Part shown: positions 51,235 through 61,416 of the stretch, one piece after another
Layout of the letters: each line of letters opens with the position of its first letter
Numbering within the stretch: the first letter of the stretch is position 1
Assembly (NCBI RefSeq): GCF_900236475.1
Contig: NZ_LT963352.1
Coordinates: 3,348,001 to 3,412,000, forward strand
Reading direction: 5' to 3'
From: Streptomyces chartreusis NRRL 3882
GTDB taxonomy: Bacteria > Actinomycetota > Actinomycetes > Streptomycetales > Streptomycetaceae
Length of the DNA stretch: 64,000 nt
Program-made: the position numbers and the translations under genes
The notes under the pieces: model-generated
Database searches by the model: none
Told to the model about the DNA's origin: nothing
What the model saw: only the letters and a program-made list of their open reading frames with translations

Positions 51235-51639
51235 TTACGTGCTGAGGTGGTCCGGGCCGAAGGCCTGGGGCAGCATCTGCGACAGCGGCAGGATGCCCGC
51301 CGGCGTCTCCAGCAGCAGGTCCGGGCCGCCGAACTCGTGCAGCAACTGACGGCAGCGGCCGCACGGGACGAGCGTCTCGCCGTTCCGGTCGACGCACGTG
51401 AAGTGCGTCAGCCGGCCGCCGCCGGTGTTGTGCAGCTCGGACACCAGGCCGCACTCGGCGCACAGTCCGAGCCCGTACGAGGCGTTCTCGACGTTGCAGC
51501 CGGAGATGATCCGGCCGTCGTCGACCAGGGCCGCCACGCCCACCGGGTAACCGGAGTACGGGGCGTACGCCCGGGACATGGCGTCCCGGGCCACCGCGCG
51601 CAGCTTCTCCCAGTCGACGTCCGGGCCGGCGCCGGTCAC
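51235..51639 (-). CDS. cdd: Cytidine deaminase
   Basis: A 134-residue zinc enzyme converting (deoxy)cytidine to (deoxy)uridine. Zinc site: GLCAECGLV with the catalytic Glu and the first Cys, and PCGRCRQLL with the other two; this C-C-C arrangement marks the small tetrameric type. SGCNVENASYGLGLCAE binds the nucleoside. GTG 51639 overlaps the permease stop (GTGA), so it is translated together with the transporter. The product uridine/deoxyuridine is the substrate for DeoA just downstream. Confidence 0.96.
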   Translation of the reverse strand: MTGAGPDVDWEKLRAVARDAMSRAYAPYSGYPVGVAALVDDGRIISGCNVENASYGLGLCAECGLVSELHNTGGGRLTHFTCVDRNGETLVPCGRCRQLLHEFGGPDLLLETPAGILPLSQMLPQAFGPDHLST

Positions 51640-52901
51640 TTGCCCTGCCCCTTCCGGTACGGCAACCCGTCCGCCTTCGGCATGCGCAGCCGCTGGGCGG
51701 ACAGAGCGAGGACGACCAGGGTGATGACGTACGGCGTGGCGGAGACGACCTGGTTCGGGACCTCGTTGGTGGTCGCGTACCAGGTGAACACCAGGGCGCC
51801 GGCGATCAGGGTGGCCACGGCCGGGACGTACTTCCTGCGGACGACCAGCCAGATCGCGCCGATGACCAGCAGCAGCGCGCCGAGCAGCAGCAGGGCGTGG
51901 ACGTTCGCGGAGCCGCCGCGCAGGTTGAGGCTGTCGGTGTAGCCGAACAGGCCCGCGCCGAGGGCGAGGCCGCCCGGCATCCAGTTGCCGAAGATCATCG
52001 CCGCGAGACCGATGAAGCCGCGGCCGCTGACCTGGCCCTCCAGGTAGAAGGGGTTCGCGACGATCGACAGGAACACACCGCCGAGGCCGGCCAGACCGCC
52101 GGAGATGATCACGGCGATGTACTTGTACTTGTAGACGTTGACGCCGAGGGACTCGGCCGCGACCGGGTTCTCGCCGCAGGAGCGCAGCCGCAGGCCGAAC
52201 GCGGTGCGCCACAGCACCCACCAGGTGCCGGGGATCAGCGCGACGGCGATCAGGGTCAGCCAGGAGACGTTGGTGACCAGGCCGCCGAGCAGGCCGGCGA
52301 TGTCGGAGATGAAGAACCAGCCCTGGTTGTTGAGGTCCCGCAGCGCGTCGGACAGGCCCGGCACGGTGAAGTTGCCGAGGGAGTCCACCGCCGGCGACTG
52401 CTTGGCGGAGCCGCCCGTGTGGCCCTCGAAGGCGAGGGGCGCGAGGTAGCGGGTGGCGCCGAGGGCGAGGATGTTGATGGCCACACCGGAGACGATGTGG
52501 TTGACGTTGAAGGTGACGGTCACGAAGGCGTGCAGCAGGCCGCCGATCGCGCCGCCCGCGATGCCCACCAGGACACCGGTCCACGGGCCCCACTGGAAGC
52601 CGGCCCAGGCGCCGAACCAGGTGCCGAGGATCATCATGCCTTCGAGGCCGATGTTGACCACGCCCGCGCGCTCGGCCCACAGGCCGCCGAGACCGGCGAG
52701 GCCGATCGGCACGGCGAGTTGGAGCGCGGTGGACATCTGGCTGACGTTGGTGATGCCGTCGGCGCCGGTGATGAGGCGGACGATCGAGGTGAGCGCCAGT
52801 CCGCCGGCGATGATCAGCAGCAGGACGGGCCACGACAGTCGGCGGCCGGTGGGCGCCGCGGGCTGCAGCGTGGGCTGGTTGAGGTCGGTCGCGGTGGTCA
52901 T
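51636..52901 (-). CDS. Nucleoside ABC transporter permease 2
   Basis: A 421-residue permease of the BPD_transp_2 (branched-chain/monosaccharide) family with about ten helices. Blocks typical of nucleoside transporters: WAERAGVVNIGLEGMMILGTWFGAW, the EAA-like GENPVAAESLGVNVYKYKYIAVIISGGLAGLGGVFLS and GRGFIGLAAMIFGNWMPGG. The first 25 residues are polar. ATGA overlap with permease 1 upstream and GTGA overlap with cdd downstream. It pairs with permease 1 to form the channel for nucleosides delivered by the BMP lipoproteins. Confidence 0.93.
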   Translation of the reverse strand: MTTATDLNQPTLQPAAPTGRRLSWPVLLLIIAGGLALTSIVRLITGADGITNVSQMSTALQLAVPIGLAGLGGLWAERAGVVNIGLEGMMILGTWFGAWAGFQWGPWTGVLVGIAGGAIGGLLHAFVTVTFNVNHIVSGVAINILALGATRYLAPLAFEGHTGGSAKQSPAVDSLGNFTVPGLSDALRDLNNQGWFFISDIAGLLGGLVTNVSWLTLIAVALIPGTWWVLWRTAFGLRLRSCGENPVAAESLGVNVYKYKYIAVIISGGLAGLGGVFLSIVANPFYLEGQVSGRGFIGLAAMIFGNWMPGGLALGAGLFGYTDSLNLRGGSANVHALLLLGALLLVIGAIWLVVRRKYVPAVATLIAGALVFTWYATTNEVPNQVVSATPYVITLVVLALSAQRLRMPKADGLPYRKGQGK

Positions 52902-54018
52902 CGGCCAGCCACCTCCTTCGTGGTGTTGTTGGTGCCGAGGACGTGACCGGCGGCCAGTTCGGCGCCGACCCGGCGCTGCTGGCGGCGCAGGCCCCACTCA
53001 CGGACGGCCTCGTAGGAGACGACGACCGAGAGCACGATCAGGCCCTGCATGATGACCGCGATCTCCTTGTCGTAGCCGTGGAAGTCCAGCTCGGGCGAGG
53101 CCTTGTCGAGCCAGGCCCACAGCAGGGAGGCGAACGCGATGCCCACGGGGCTGTTGCGGCCGAGCAGGGCGATGCCGATGCCGAGGAAGCCGATGCCGGT
53201 GGGGAAGTTCAGGCTGTAGGTGTGGGTGTCGCCGAGCAGGATCGGCAGGCCGGCGAGGCCCGCGATGCCGCCGGAGATCAGCATGGCGCTGAGCACCATG
53301 CGCCCCGGGTCCACACCGCTGGCCGCGGCGGCGGTCTGCGAAGCACCGGAGGCGCGCAGGTCGAAGCCGAAGCGGGTGCGGTTGAGGACGACCCAGTAGC
53401 CGATGCCGAGCAGGACGGCCAGCAGCACCAGGCCGTAGATCTCGCCGGCCGCGCCCATGCCGATGCCCGGGATCCAGCCGGACTCGTGCATCTCGCCGGT
53501 GGTGTTGTTGTTGCCGACCTTCACGCCGAAGACGTTCGGCAGCCACAGGTAGGCGATCACGGAGGTGGCGATCGCGTTGAGCATGATCGTGGCGACGACC
53601 TCGCTGACGCCCCGGGTGACCTTGAGGACACCGGCGATGCCGGCCCAGAAGGCGCCGGTGAGGACGGCGGTCAGGAGCAGCAGCGGGACCTGGAGGGCGG
53701 CCGGCAGGGCGACGTGGGCGCCGACGACCGCGGCCAGCATCGCGCCGAGCTGGTACTGGCCGTCCACGCCGATGTTGAACAGGTTCATCCGGAAGCCGAT
53801 GGCCACCGCGAGCGCGGCGATGTAGTACATCGACGCCTGGTTGATGATCAGGACCTGGATGTCGGAGAAGCTCAGCTGCTCGAACATCAGGGCGAACGGC
53901 TCGACGGGGCTCTTGCCCGACGCGAGCAGCACGATCGCGCTCAGGACGAAGGCCACGGCGAGCGCGATGACCGGTCCGGCCACCGCGAGGAGCACGCGCT
54001 CCCTGTCGAACTTCTTCA

Positions 54019-54019
<1 letters not shown>
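52898..54019 (-). CDS. Nucleoside ABC transporter permease 1
   Basis: A 373-residue permease of the same family as its neighbour. Features: RMNLFNIGVDGQYQLGAMLAAVVGAHVALPAALQVPLLLLTA, then GVSEVVATIMLNAIATSVIAYLW, the conserved ASGASQTAAAASGVDPGRMVLSAMLISGGIAGLAGLPILLGDTH cytoplasmic loop, and FLGIGIALLGRNSPVGIAFASLLWAWL. Overlaps the ATPase stop by one base (ATG at 54019) and the next permease start. C-terminal tail of about 40 residues is polar. Part of the import system with the ATPase and BMP lipoproteins. Confidence 0.93.
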
Positions 54020-55590
<1,571 letters not shown>

Positions 55591-55666
55591 CGATTCCTTG
55601 ACCGCCGCTCCGGCCGGAGGGCTGCTGGACGCGTTGATGGCGCACTCTCCTGGGGACGGGGGCCGT

Positions 55667-55678
55667 CTACGCGCGTAG
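55667..55678. promoter_or_regulatory. Nucleoside-regulon operator CTACGCGCGTAG (ABC operon)
   Basis: Perfect palindrome 16 bases upstream of the AGGAG site of the ATPase gene. It gives the ATPase-permease-cdd-deoA genes a promoter of their own, separate from the lipoprotein gene. Confidence 0.85.
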
Positions 55679-55717
55679 CGCCCCTACGGCATACAAAGGG
55701 GCCGACGCACCGCGACA

Positions 55718-55751
55718 ACGGGGTACGAGGAGCGACCTCCCCGTACCCCGT
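55718..55751 (-). terminator. Terminator after BMP lipoprotein 1
   Basis: Inverted repeat 55718-55727 with 55742-55751 (10 bp, perfect), 51 bases past the stop at 55802. Partial read-through would let the ATPase operon also be made from the lipoprotein promoter. Confidence 0.75.
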
Positions 55752-55801
55752 CGAGCGGACGTAACCCCGGGGGTTACCGCCTGCTTCGAGGCAGTCGGTC
55801 G

Positions 55802-56848
55802 TCAGCTGCTCTTGACCTTGATCTCGCCGCTGATGATCTTCTCCTTGGCCGTCTTGATGGCTTCCTGAAGCTCGGCGTCGTCCGCGAACTTCGGGTTGGA
55901 GTCCGACAGGCTCACCTCGCCGGTCTTCAGATCGCCACGAACGATACCGGTCTCGGGCTTGCCGTCCTCGACCGACTTCGCCAGGTTGTACACCGCCTTG
56001 GCGACGTCCTTCATCGCCGAGGTCAGGATGTAGTCCTTGTACTTGGCGAGGGCCTCCTGCTTGTACTGGTCGGAGTCGACGCCGATGGCCCACACCTTCT
56101 TGGTGGCGGCGGCCTCGATCACGCCCTGGCCGGACAGACCGGCCGCCGCGTAGACGACGTCGGCCTTCTTCTCGATCTGGCCCTCGGCAGCCGTCTTGCC
56201 CTTGTCGGGGCTGGAGAAACCGCCCTCCTCGGCCGTCTGCGTCAGGTACTGCGACAGGACCTTCACCTTCGGGTTCGTGTCCTTGACGCCCTGCTCGAAG
56301 CCCGCCTGGAACTTGTGGATCAGCGGGATGTCCACGCCGCCGACGAAGCCCACGACGTTCGACTTGGTGCTCTTGGCGGCGGCGACACCGGCCAGGTACG
56401 AGGCCTGCTCCTCGCTGAAGACGAGGTCGGCGACGTTCTTGGTGTTGATCGTGGCGTCGTCGACGATGCCGAAGGTGGTCTTCGGGAACTTCTCCGCGGC
56501 GCCCTTGACGGCCGCGGCGTACGCGTAGCCCACGCCGATGACCGGGTTGTAGCCCTGCTTCGCCAGCGAGACCAGGCGCTGCTCCTTGTCGGCGTCCGTC
56601 TCGCCCTCGGTGGGCTCCAGGTCGGCCGTCTGGTACCCGAACTCCTTCTTCGCCTGCTCCAGGCCCGCGTACGCGGCGTCGTTGAAGGACTGGTCACCCT
56701 TGCCGCCGACGTCGTACGCGATGGCGAGGCCCTTGTTCCCCTTCGAGTCCGACGACCCGGAGGTCGAGGTGCTGCCACAGGCGGAGAGAGCGAGGGCCAG
56801 GGAGGCGGTCGCTGCGCCTGCGACCGTGATCCGGGAAATCCGGCGCAT
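55802..56848 (-). CDS. BMP-family nucleoside-binding lipoprotein 1
   Basis: A 348-residue lipoprotein. The lipobox LALSACGST puts the lipidated Cys at about residue 23. The mature domain is a Bmp/PnrA periplasmic-type fold: GLAIAYDVGGKGDQSFNDAAYAGLEQAKKEFGYQ, IGVGYAYAAAVKGAAEKFPKTTFGIVDDA, VGFVGGVDIPLIHKFQAGFEQG and AIGVDSDQYKQEALAKYKDYILTS. It captures nucleosides outside the cell for the ABC importer. Paralogous to the gene at 57135 over its full length. AGGAG precedes ATG 56848. Variant operator TAACGCGCGTAG lies 78 bases upstream. Confidence 0.94.
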   Translation of the reverse strand: MRRISRITVAGAATASLALALSACGSTSTSGSSDSKGNKGLAIAYDVGGKGDQSFNDAAYAGLEQAKKEFGYQTADLEPTEGETDADKEQRLVSLAKQGYNPVIGVGYAYAAAVKGAAEKFPKTTFGIVDDATINTKNVADLVFSEEQASYLAGVAAAKSTKSNVVGFVGGVDIPLIHKFQAGFEQGVKDTNPKVKVLSQYLTQTAEEGGFSSPDKGKTAAEGQIEKKADVVYAAAGLSGQGVIEAAATKKVWAIGVDSDQYKQEALAKYKDYILTSAMKDVAKAVYNLAKSVEDGKPETGIVRGDLKTGEVSLSDSNPKFADDAELQEAIKTAKEKIISGEIKVKSS

Positions 56849-56926
56849 GTGTGGGTGCTCCTGTCGTACTACCGGGGCCGCATAGCGCCGGGACGGTTCA
56901 GCTTCGGCGCTGGCTTCGCCGCAGAT

Positions 56927-56938
56927 TAACGCGCGTAG
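56927..56938. promoter_or_regulatory. Nucleoside-regulon operator variant TAACGCGCGTAG (BMP 1)
   Basis: Core ACGCGCGTAG kept, first two bases changed (CT to TA). Located 78 bases before the lipoprotein start; the leader between them carries a normal AGGAG site, unlike the leaderless genes of the regulon. Confidence 0.75.
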
Positions 56939-57073
56939 ACCTGCCTGAAAACCCCTTCTGTCCACCTTGTTATGCGCCCGTGGCCAAGCCATCACCCGGT
57001 CTTGGCCGGGGCGTTGCCGACTGCGAACGGAGGGTGGCGCTGGGTGATCCGGGGACCCGGGGTGCCCCGGGAA

Positions 57074-57116
57074 CGTCGGAGCGGGCGGGCACCCGGGGTG
57101 CCCGCCCGCTCCGACG
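57074..57116 (-). terminator. Terminator of BMP lipoprotein 2
   Basis: Perfect 21-bp inverted repeat (57074-57094 with 57096-57116), essentially loopless at DNA level and the strongest hairpin in the window. It starts 19 bases after the stop codon at 57135. Confidence 0.9.
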
Positions 57117-57134
57117 GCCTCACAGCCGGACGGC

Positions 57135-58178
57135 CTACTCGGTCTTGACCTTGATCGAGCCGTTGTCGATGCCTTCCTTGGCCTTGTTCACCGCGTCCTT
57201 GAGCCCCGGGATCTTGGCGTACTCCGGGTTGGTCTCGGAGAGGCCGACGCCGTTGACCTTCAGGTCGAAGGTCTGGACGCCGGACAGGGGCTTGTCGTCG
57301 TGGACGGACTTGGCCAGCGCGTAGACCGCGCCGCCGACGTCCTTGAGGGCGGAGGTGAGGATGTAGTTCTTGTACGGGGCGAGGGCGGCCTGCTTGTACT
57401 GGTCGGAGTCGACGCCGATCGCCCAGACCTTCGCCTTGGCGGCGGCCTCGATGACGCCCTGGCCGGACAGGCCGGCGGCCGCGTAGAGCACGTCGGCCTT
57501 CTTCTCGATCTGGCCCTCGGCGGCGGCCTTGCCCTTGTCGGGGCTGGAGAAGCCACCCTCCTCGGCCGTCTGCGTCAGGTACTGCGACAGGACCTTCACC
57601 TTGGGGTTGGTGTCCTGCACGCCCTGCTTGTAGCCGGCCTCGAACTTGTGGATCAGCGGGACGTCGACACCGCCGACGAAGCCGACGATGTCCGACTTGG
57701 TGGCCTTGGCGGCGGCGACACCGGCCAGGTACGAGGCCTGCTCCTCGGCGAAGACGAGGGAGGCGACGTTCTTGCCCTCGACCACGGAGTCGACGATGCC
57801 GAAGGTGGTGTCGGGGTACTTGGGTGCCACGGCCTTCATCGCAGGACCGTAGGCGAACCCGACGCCGATGACCGGGTTGTAGCCCTGCTTGGCCAGCGAG
57901 GCGAGGCGCTGCTCCTTGTCCGCGTCGGTCTCGCCCTCGGTGGGCTCGATGTCGGCGGTCTTGTAGCCGTACTCGTCCTTCGCCTTGGTCAGGCCGGCGT
58001 AGGCGGCGTCGTTGAAGGACTGGTCGCCCTTGCCGCCGACGTCGTACGCGATGGCGAGGCCGCGGTCCTTGCTGTCGCTGTCACCACTCTCACCGCTGGT
58101 GCCGCCACAGGCCGTGGCAACGAGCCCGAGCGACGCGACCCCCACCGCGACGCGGGTCAGTTTGGAAATCCGACGCAT
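57135..58178 (-). CDS. BMP-family nucleoside-binding lipoprotein 2
   Basis: A 347-residue lipoprotein paralogous to the one at 55802: both share long identical runs such as AIAYDVGGKGDQSFNDAAYAGL and AAAGLSGQGVIEAAA. The lipobox is LVATACGG. Differences cluster in the ligand cleft and surface (for example PAMKAVAPKYPDTTFGIVDSVVEG instead of AAVKGAAEKFPKTTFGIVDDATIN), so the two may prefer different nucleosides. ATG 58178 has GGGGAG at 7 bases; ATG 58193 upstream has none. Its own operator variant and terminator make it a separate transcription unit. Confidence 0.94.
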   Translation of the reverse strand: MRRISKLTRVAVGVASLGLVATACGGTSGESGDSDSKDRGLAIAYDVGGKGDQSFNDAAYAGLTKAKDEYGYKTADIEPTEGETDADKEQRLASLAKQGYNPVIGVGFAYGPAMKAVAPKYPDTTFGIVDSVVEGKNVASLVFAEEQASYLAGVAAAKATKSDIVGFVGGVDVPLIHKFEAGYKQGVQDTNPKVKVLSQYLTQTAEEGGFSSPDKGKAAAEGQIEKKADVLYAAAGLSGQGVIEAAAKAKVWAIGVDSDQYKQAALAPYKNYILTSALKDVGGAVYALAKSVHDDKPLSGVQTFDLKVNGVGLSETNPEYAKIPGLKDAVNKAKEGIDNGSIKVKTE

Positions 58179-58233
58179 CTTGAAGCTCCCCATTCTCCAA
58201 AGCCCCGCAGCGGGTGCTCGGTTCGGCGCACAT

Positions 58234-58245
58234 TAACGCGCGTAG
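58234..58245. promoter_or_regulatory. Nucleoside-regulon operator variant TAACGCGCGTAG (BMP 2)
   Basis: Identical to the variant before BMP 1, including flanks ATTAACGCGCGTAGAC, 55 bases before the start. The shared flank suggests that promoter and gene were duplicated together. Confidence 0.75.
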
Positions 58246-58510
58246 ACACTCCTGGGAACGGTTCGCAGCGGGGCCGTTATCCATTCGTGCCGATGGCCGG
58301 TTACGCCCTTGTGAACCACGGGTTCGAACGGGGTCGAAAGGTGTACTCGGGCACACGGCGCATGCCTGCTCGTCACGCGCACCAGGGTGACCCGGGTGCA
58401 CCCGGGCCGCAACCGGAGGCTGCGCCGGGCGGGGGCGGGGGCTCCGCCCGGGCTGAGGATCCTCCGGGTGGGGGGCCCGCCGGGCGGGAGGGGCAGAGCC
58501 GCCGGGCGGG

Positions 58511-58540
58511 GAGCCGTGGGGCGGGGAGCCGTGGGGCGGG
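58511..58540 (+). repeat. Two copies of a 15-bp repeat
   Basis: GAGCCGTGGGGCGGG occurs twice in tandem (58511-58525 and 58526-58540), at the left edge of the repeat-rich gap 58246-59639. Confidence 0.75.
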
Positions 58541-58544
58541 GACG

Positions 58545-58855
58545 ACGGGAGGCTGCGCCGGGCAGGAGGGGCCGACACCCGCGGGAGGCTCCGCCGGGCA
58601 GGAGGGGCCGACACCCGCGGGAGGCTCCGCCGGGCAGGGGACGGGCGTCGGCCGGAGGCCCCCACCGGGCAGGGGACGGGCGCTAGCCGGAGACTCCGCC
58701 GGACAGCGGGCCGACACCAGCGGGAGGCTCCGCCAAGCCGGGGCGGGCGCCAGCCGGAGACTCCGCCCGGCACAGGCCGACACCAGTGAAAGGCTCCGCC
58801 AGGCCAGGGCGGGCACCAACCGGAGACTCCGCCAGGCAGACGGCCGGGCGTCAGC
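58545..58855. repeat. Degenerate 33-36-bp tandem repeats
   Basis: About nine units each carrying GGAGGCTCCGCC or GGAGACTCCGCC followed by a variable GGCAGG..GGGC..CAC stretch. Unit starts near 58547, 58583 and 58619 are exactly 36 apart; later units are 33-36. The GGAG-CTCC core is itself a small palindrome. Every unit length is a multiple of three, so several frames stay open, but I see no start signal and judge it non-coding. Confidence 0.75.
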
Positions 58856-59074
58856 CTTGGTCGGTCAGCCGGGGGAAGCCGTCGCTCGGCGATGTGCCGG
58901 GCTGGGCTGAAGGAGCTGCTGGGCGGGCCGGGGGCCACGGGGCCGTCGGTCTCGCGGGCGGCGGGGGTGCGGACTCGGACGAGCTGAAGGCATGCGGCCG
59001 AGGGGCCACATAGCTACGCCGGATGAGTTCCCACGTCGCGTGGCCGACCGCCGGGCGGTCAAGCGGCCGAGGGA

Positions 59075-59508
59075 CCCGTAGAAGGCGAAGCCGCCCGCCG
59101 GACCGCCCAGCAGCCACACGACCGGGGACCGGGCCCGCGCCCGTAGACGGGGAGCCGCGCGCCGGACCGCCCAGCAGCCACACGGCCGGGGACCGGGCCC
59201 GCACCCGTAGAAGGCGAAGCCGCCCGCCGGACCGCCCAGCAGCCACACGGCCGGGGACCGGGCCCGCACCCGTAGAAGGCGAAGCCGCCCGCCGGACCGC
59301 CCAGCAGCCACACGGCCGGGGACCGGGCCCGCACCCGTAGAAGGCGAAGCCGCCCGCCGGACCGCCCAGCAGCCACACGGCCGGGGACCGGGCCCGCACC
59401 CGTAGAAGGCGAAGCCGCGCGCCGGACCGCCCAGCAGCCACACGGCCGGGGACCGGGCCCGCGCCCGTAGACGGGGGAGCCGCGCGCCGGACCGCCCAGT
59501 AGTCACGC
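59075..59508. repeat. 65-bp tandem repeat array, about 6.7 copies
   Basis: The marker CAGCAGCCACACG recurs at 59108, 59172, 59237, 59302, 59367, 59432 and (as CAGTAGTCACGCG) 59497. Five of the six intervals are 65 bases, the first is 64. Central copies are almost identical; the outer ones have diverged (GACGGGGAGCCGCGC in place of GAAGGCGAAGCCGCCC). Since 65 is not a multiple of three, each strand reads through in all frames, which makes long false ORFs. No gene is evident in 58246-59639. Confidence 0.92.
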
Positions 59509-59639
59509 GGCCGACCGACCCCGAGCTGCTCTCATGAGAAGCCCGCGGCCGACCGGCCCGGGCCCGGCGGGGCGACGCGCCGAGCGGCCCGAAGGGCGGG
59601 CGTGCTGTATCAGGCCCCGTGCCCCCCTGGCGGTAGCCC

Positions 59640-60872
59640 TCAGCGCAGGCCGTCGACCAGGGCTGCGGCCGTGAAGAGTTCCACTCCTACCTTGATCGCG
59701 GACTCGTCCACGTCGAAGTCGCCCTGGTGGAGGTCGCGTACGTGGCGTTCGCCGGGGGTGCGTACGCCCAGGCGGGCCATCGCGCCGGGGACGTGTTCCA
59801 GGTACCAGGAGAAGTCCTCGCCGCCGAGGCTCTGCTCCGTGCCGACCACCGAGTCGACGCCGCGCCGGGCGATCATGGCGTCGCGCAGCAGCTCGGTCAC
59901 GCCGGGCTCGTTGACGACGGGCGGGACGCCGCGGACGTAGTTGATCTCCGACTTGGCGCGGTAGAGGTTGGCGATCTCGTCGATCGCGGCGACCACGACG
60001 TCGGGCGCCTGCCGCCACGCCTCGATGTCGAGGCACCGCACGGTGCCGGAGAGCTCGGCGTGCTGCGGGATGACGTTGGGCGCGTGCCCGGACTCCACGC
60101 GGCCCCAGGTGATGGCCAGCCCGCTGCGGCTGTCGAAGCGCCGGCCGACCAGGGCGGGCACGTCCGTTACGACACGGGCGGCCGCGGTGACCAGGTCGGT
60201 CGTGAGGTGGGGGCGTGCGGTGTGCCCGCCCGGGCCGTTCAGGGCGATCTCCAGCCGGTCGCAGGCCGAGGTGATGGGCCCCTCCCGGAGTCCGACCTGC
60301 CCCGCGTCCACCCGGGGGTCGCAGTGCACCGCGATGATCGCGCCGACCCCTTCCAGCGCCCCGCACTTGATGACGTCGGCGGCACCGCCGGGCAGTACCT
60401 CCTCGGCCGGCTGGAAGATCAGCCGGACGGGGCGGGGCAGCAGGCCCTGCTTGTGCAGTTCGGCGAGGACGAGACCCGCGCCGAGGACCACGGTGGTGTG
60501 CACGTCGTGGCCGCAGGCGTGCGCGCGGTCGGGCACGGTCGAGCGGTACGGGCACTCGCTCTTGGTGTCGGGGATGGGCAGGCCGTCGATGTCGGCCCGC
60601 ATGGCGAGCATGCTGGGGCCCCCGTCCCACTGCTCGCCCTCTACGCCGATGTCACAGACGAGTCCTGTCCCGACGGTGAGTACGCGCGGCTTGAGGCCGG
60701 CCCTCTCCAGCCGCTCCTTGATCGCGGCTGTCGTGCGGAACTCCTGGTTGCCCAGCTCCGGGTGCATGTGCAGGTCGCGTCGGAACGCGATGAGCTCGGC
60801 GCGCAGAGCGTCGGGCAGCGCACCGGGAAGTACGGCTCCCCCGGGAAGATCGACCTCGGACTCCAGTGACAT
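59640..60872 (-). CDS. M20 family amidohydrolase (IAA-amino-acid hydrolase/aminoacylase type)
   Basis: A 410-residue metallopeptidase-like enzyme. Metal ligands: MHPELGNQEFRT with the first His, HACGHDVHTT with Cys/His/Asp, and QPAEEVLPGGAADVIKCGAL with the Glu pair; the C-terminal GTEQSLGGEDFSWYLEHVPGAMARLG supplies the last ligand. The dimerisation domain spans about 190-300. It hydrolyses N-acyl amino acids or similar amides in the cytosol; the exact substrate is unknown. ATG 60872 is chosen on AGAGGG upstream; GTG 60884 is in frame. The 540-base gap upstream (60873-61416) holds its AT-richer promoter. Confidence 0.93.
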   Translation of the reverse strand: MSLESEVDLPGGAVLPGALPDALRAELIAFRRDLHMHPELGNQEFRTTAAIKERLERAGLKPRVLTVGTGLVCDIGVEGEQWDGGPSMLAMRADIDGLPIPDTKSECPYRSTVPDRAHACGHDVHTTVVLGAGLVLAELHKQGLLPRPVRLIFQPAEEVLPGGAADVIKCGALEGVGAIIAVHCDPRVDAGQVGLREGPITSACDRLEIALNGPGGHTARPHLTTDLVTAAARVVTDVPALVGRRFDSRSGLAITWGRVESGHAPNVIPQHAELSGTVRCLDIEAWRQAPDVVVAAIDEIANLYRAKSEINYVRGVPPVVNEPGVTELLRDAMIARRGVDSVVGTEQSLGGEDFSWYLEHVPGAMARLGVRTPGERHVRDLHQGDFDVDESAIKVGVELFTAAALVDGLR

Positions 60873-60979
60873 CAATTGCTTCACCCTCTGAAGGGTAGGG
60901 CGCCAGGGCGGTCGGCTGACCCTCGATCAACAAAACTTCAACCCGTTAGGGGCAGAAAATATGACCGCCGAACGAATAG

Positions 60980-61081
60980 CTATCCAGTGAGATGGGTAAA
61001 CTCGCCCGCCTTTCGGGCCGAGCCGGTCACCACGACCCACACAGTGTGACATCCACCACACCTGAGCCACAGCGCCGTCAT
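60980..61081 (-). CDS. Possible 33-residue CxxC peptide
   Basis: A small ORF reading MTALWLRCGGCHTVWVVVTG then SARKAGEFTHLTG. Its ATG has GGAGG 8 bases upstream and the region is less GC-rich than its surroundings. It holds a CxxC pair that could bind zinc. It lies in the otherwise empty gap between the M20 gene and the polysialyltransferase-like gene. There is no family match I know; it may be chance. The rest of the gap contains a (TC)n-C10 tract near 61311-61333 and nothing else I can identify. Confidence 0.3.
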   Translation of the reverse strand: MTALWLRCGGCHTVWVVVTGSARKAGEFTHLTG

Positions 61082-61416
61082 CCACCCATCCTCCTCCACG
61101 GATACCACGCCCTGCGCGGGGAACACGGCCTTGTTCGTCTGGCGGACGCCCGGCCCGGGCAGTGTGCGCCCGCCGGGTTCCCGGACAGGCTCGCCGGGAG
61201 GCCGCTGGAGCGGGCCCTCCGAACGGCCTTCGTCGATCGTCGCCGACCTCGGCAGCGGGCCCGGTACGTCGCGGCCGGCTGCACGACCTGGCCGCCGGTG
61301 TTCGGGGTGGGCGTCTCTCTCTCTCCCCCCCCCGCATGATGCCCCTGGCCCGCCGAGCCACCCGACAGTCCGCCGATCCGGTCGACCCCGCCGGCTCCCG
61401 GGACGCCGCCGGCACG

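Noticed and set aside
57300..58910. A 536-codon plus-strand ORF across the BMP 2 gene and the repeats
   Set aside because: It is the mirror of the BMP 2 coding sequence followed by repeats; Val/Asp/Gly-rich composition is typical of antisense frames in GC-rich DNA.
58851..59506. Long overlapping minus-strand ORFs with repeating GRSGGRLRLLRV-like peptides
   Set aside because: They follow from the 65-bp tandem repeat, which is open in all frames; the peptide changes frame at each unit and there is no ribosome site.
61311..61333. (TC)n followed by a C run as a phase-variable switch
   Set aside because: The tract is not in a start region or inside a credible gene, so a switch role has no support.
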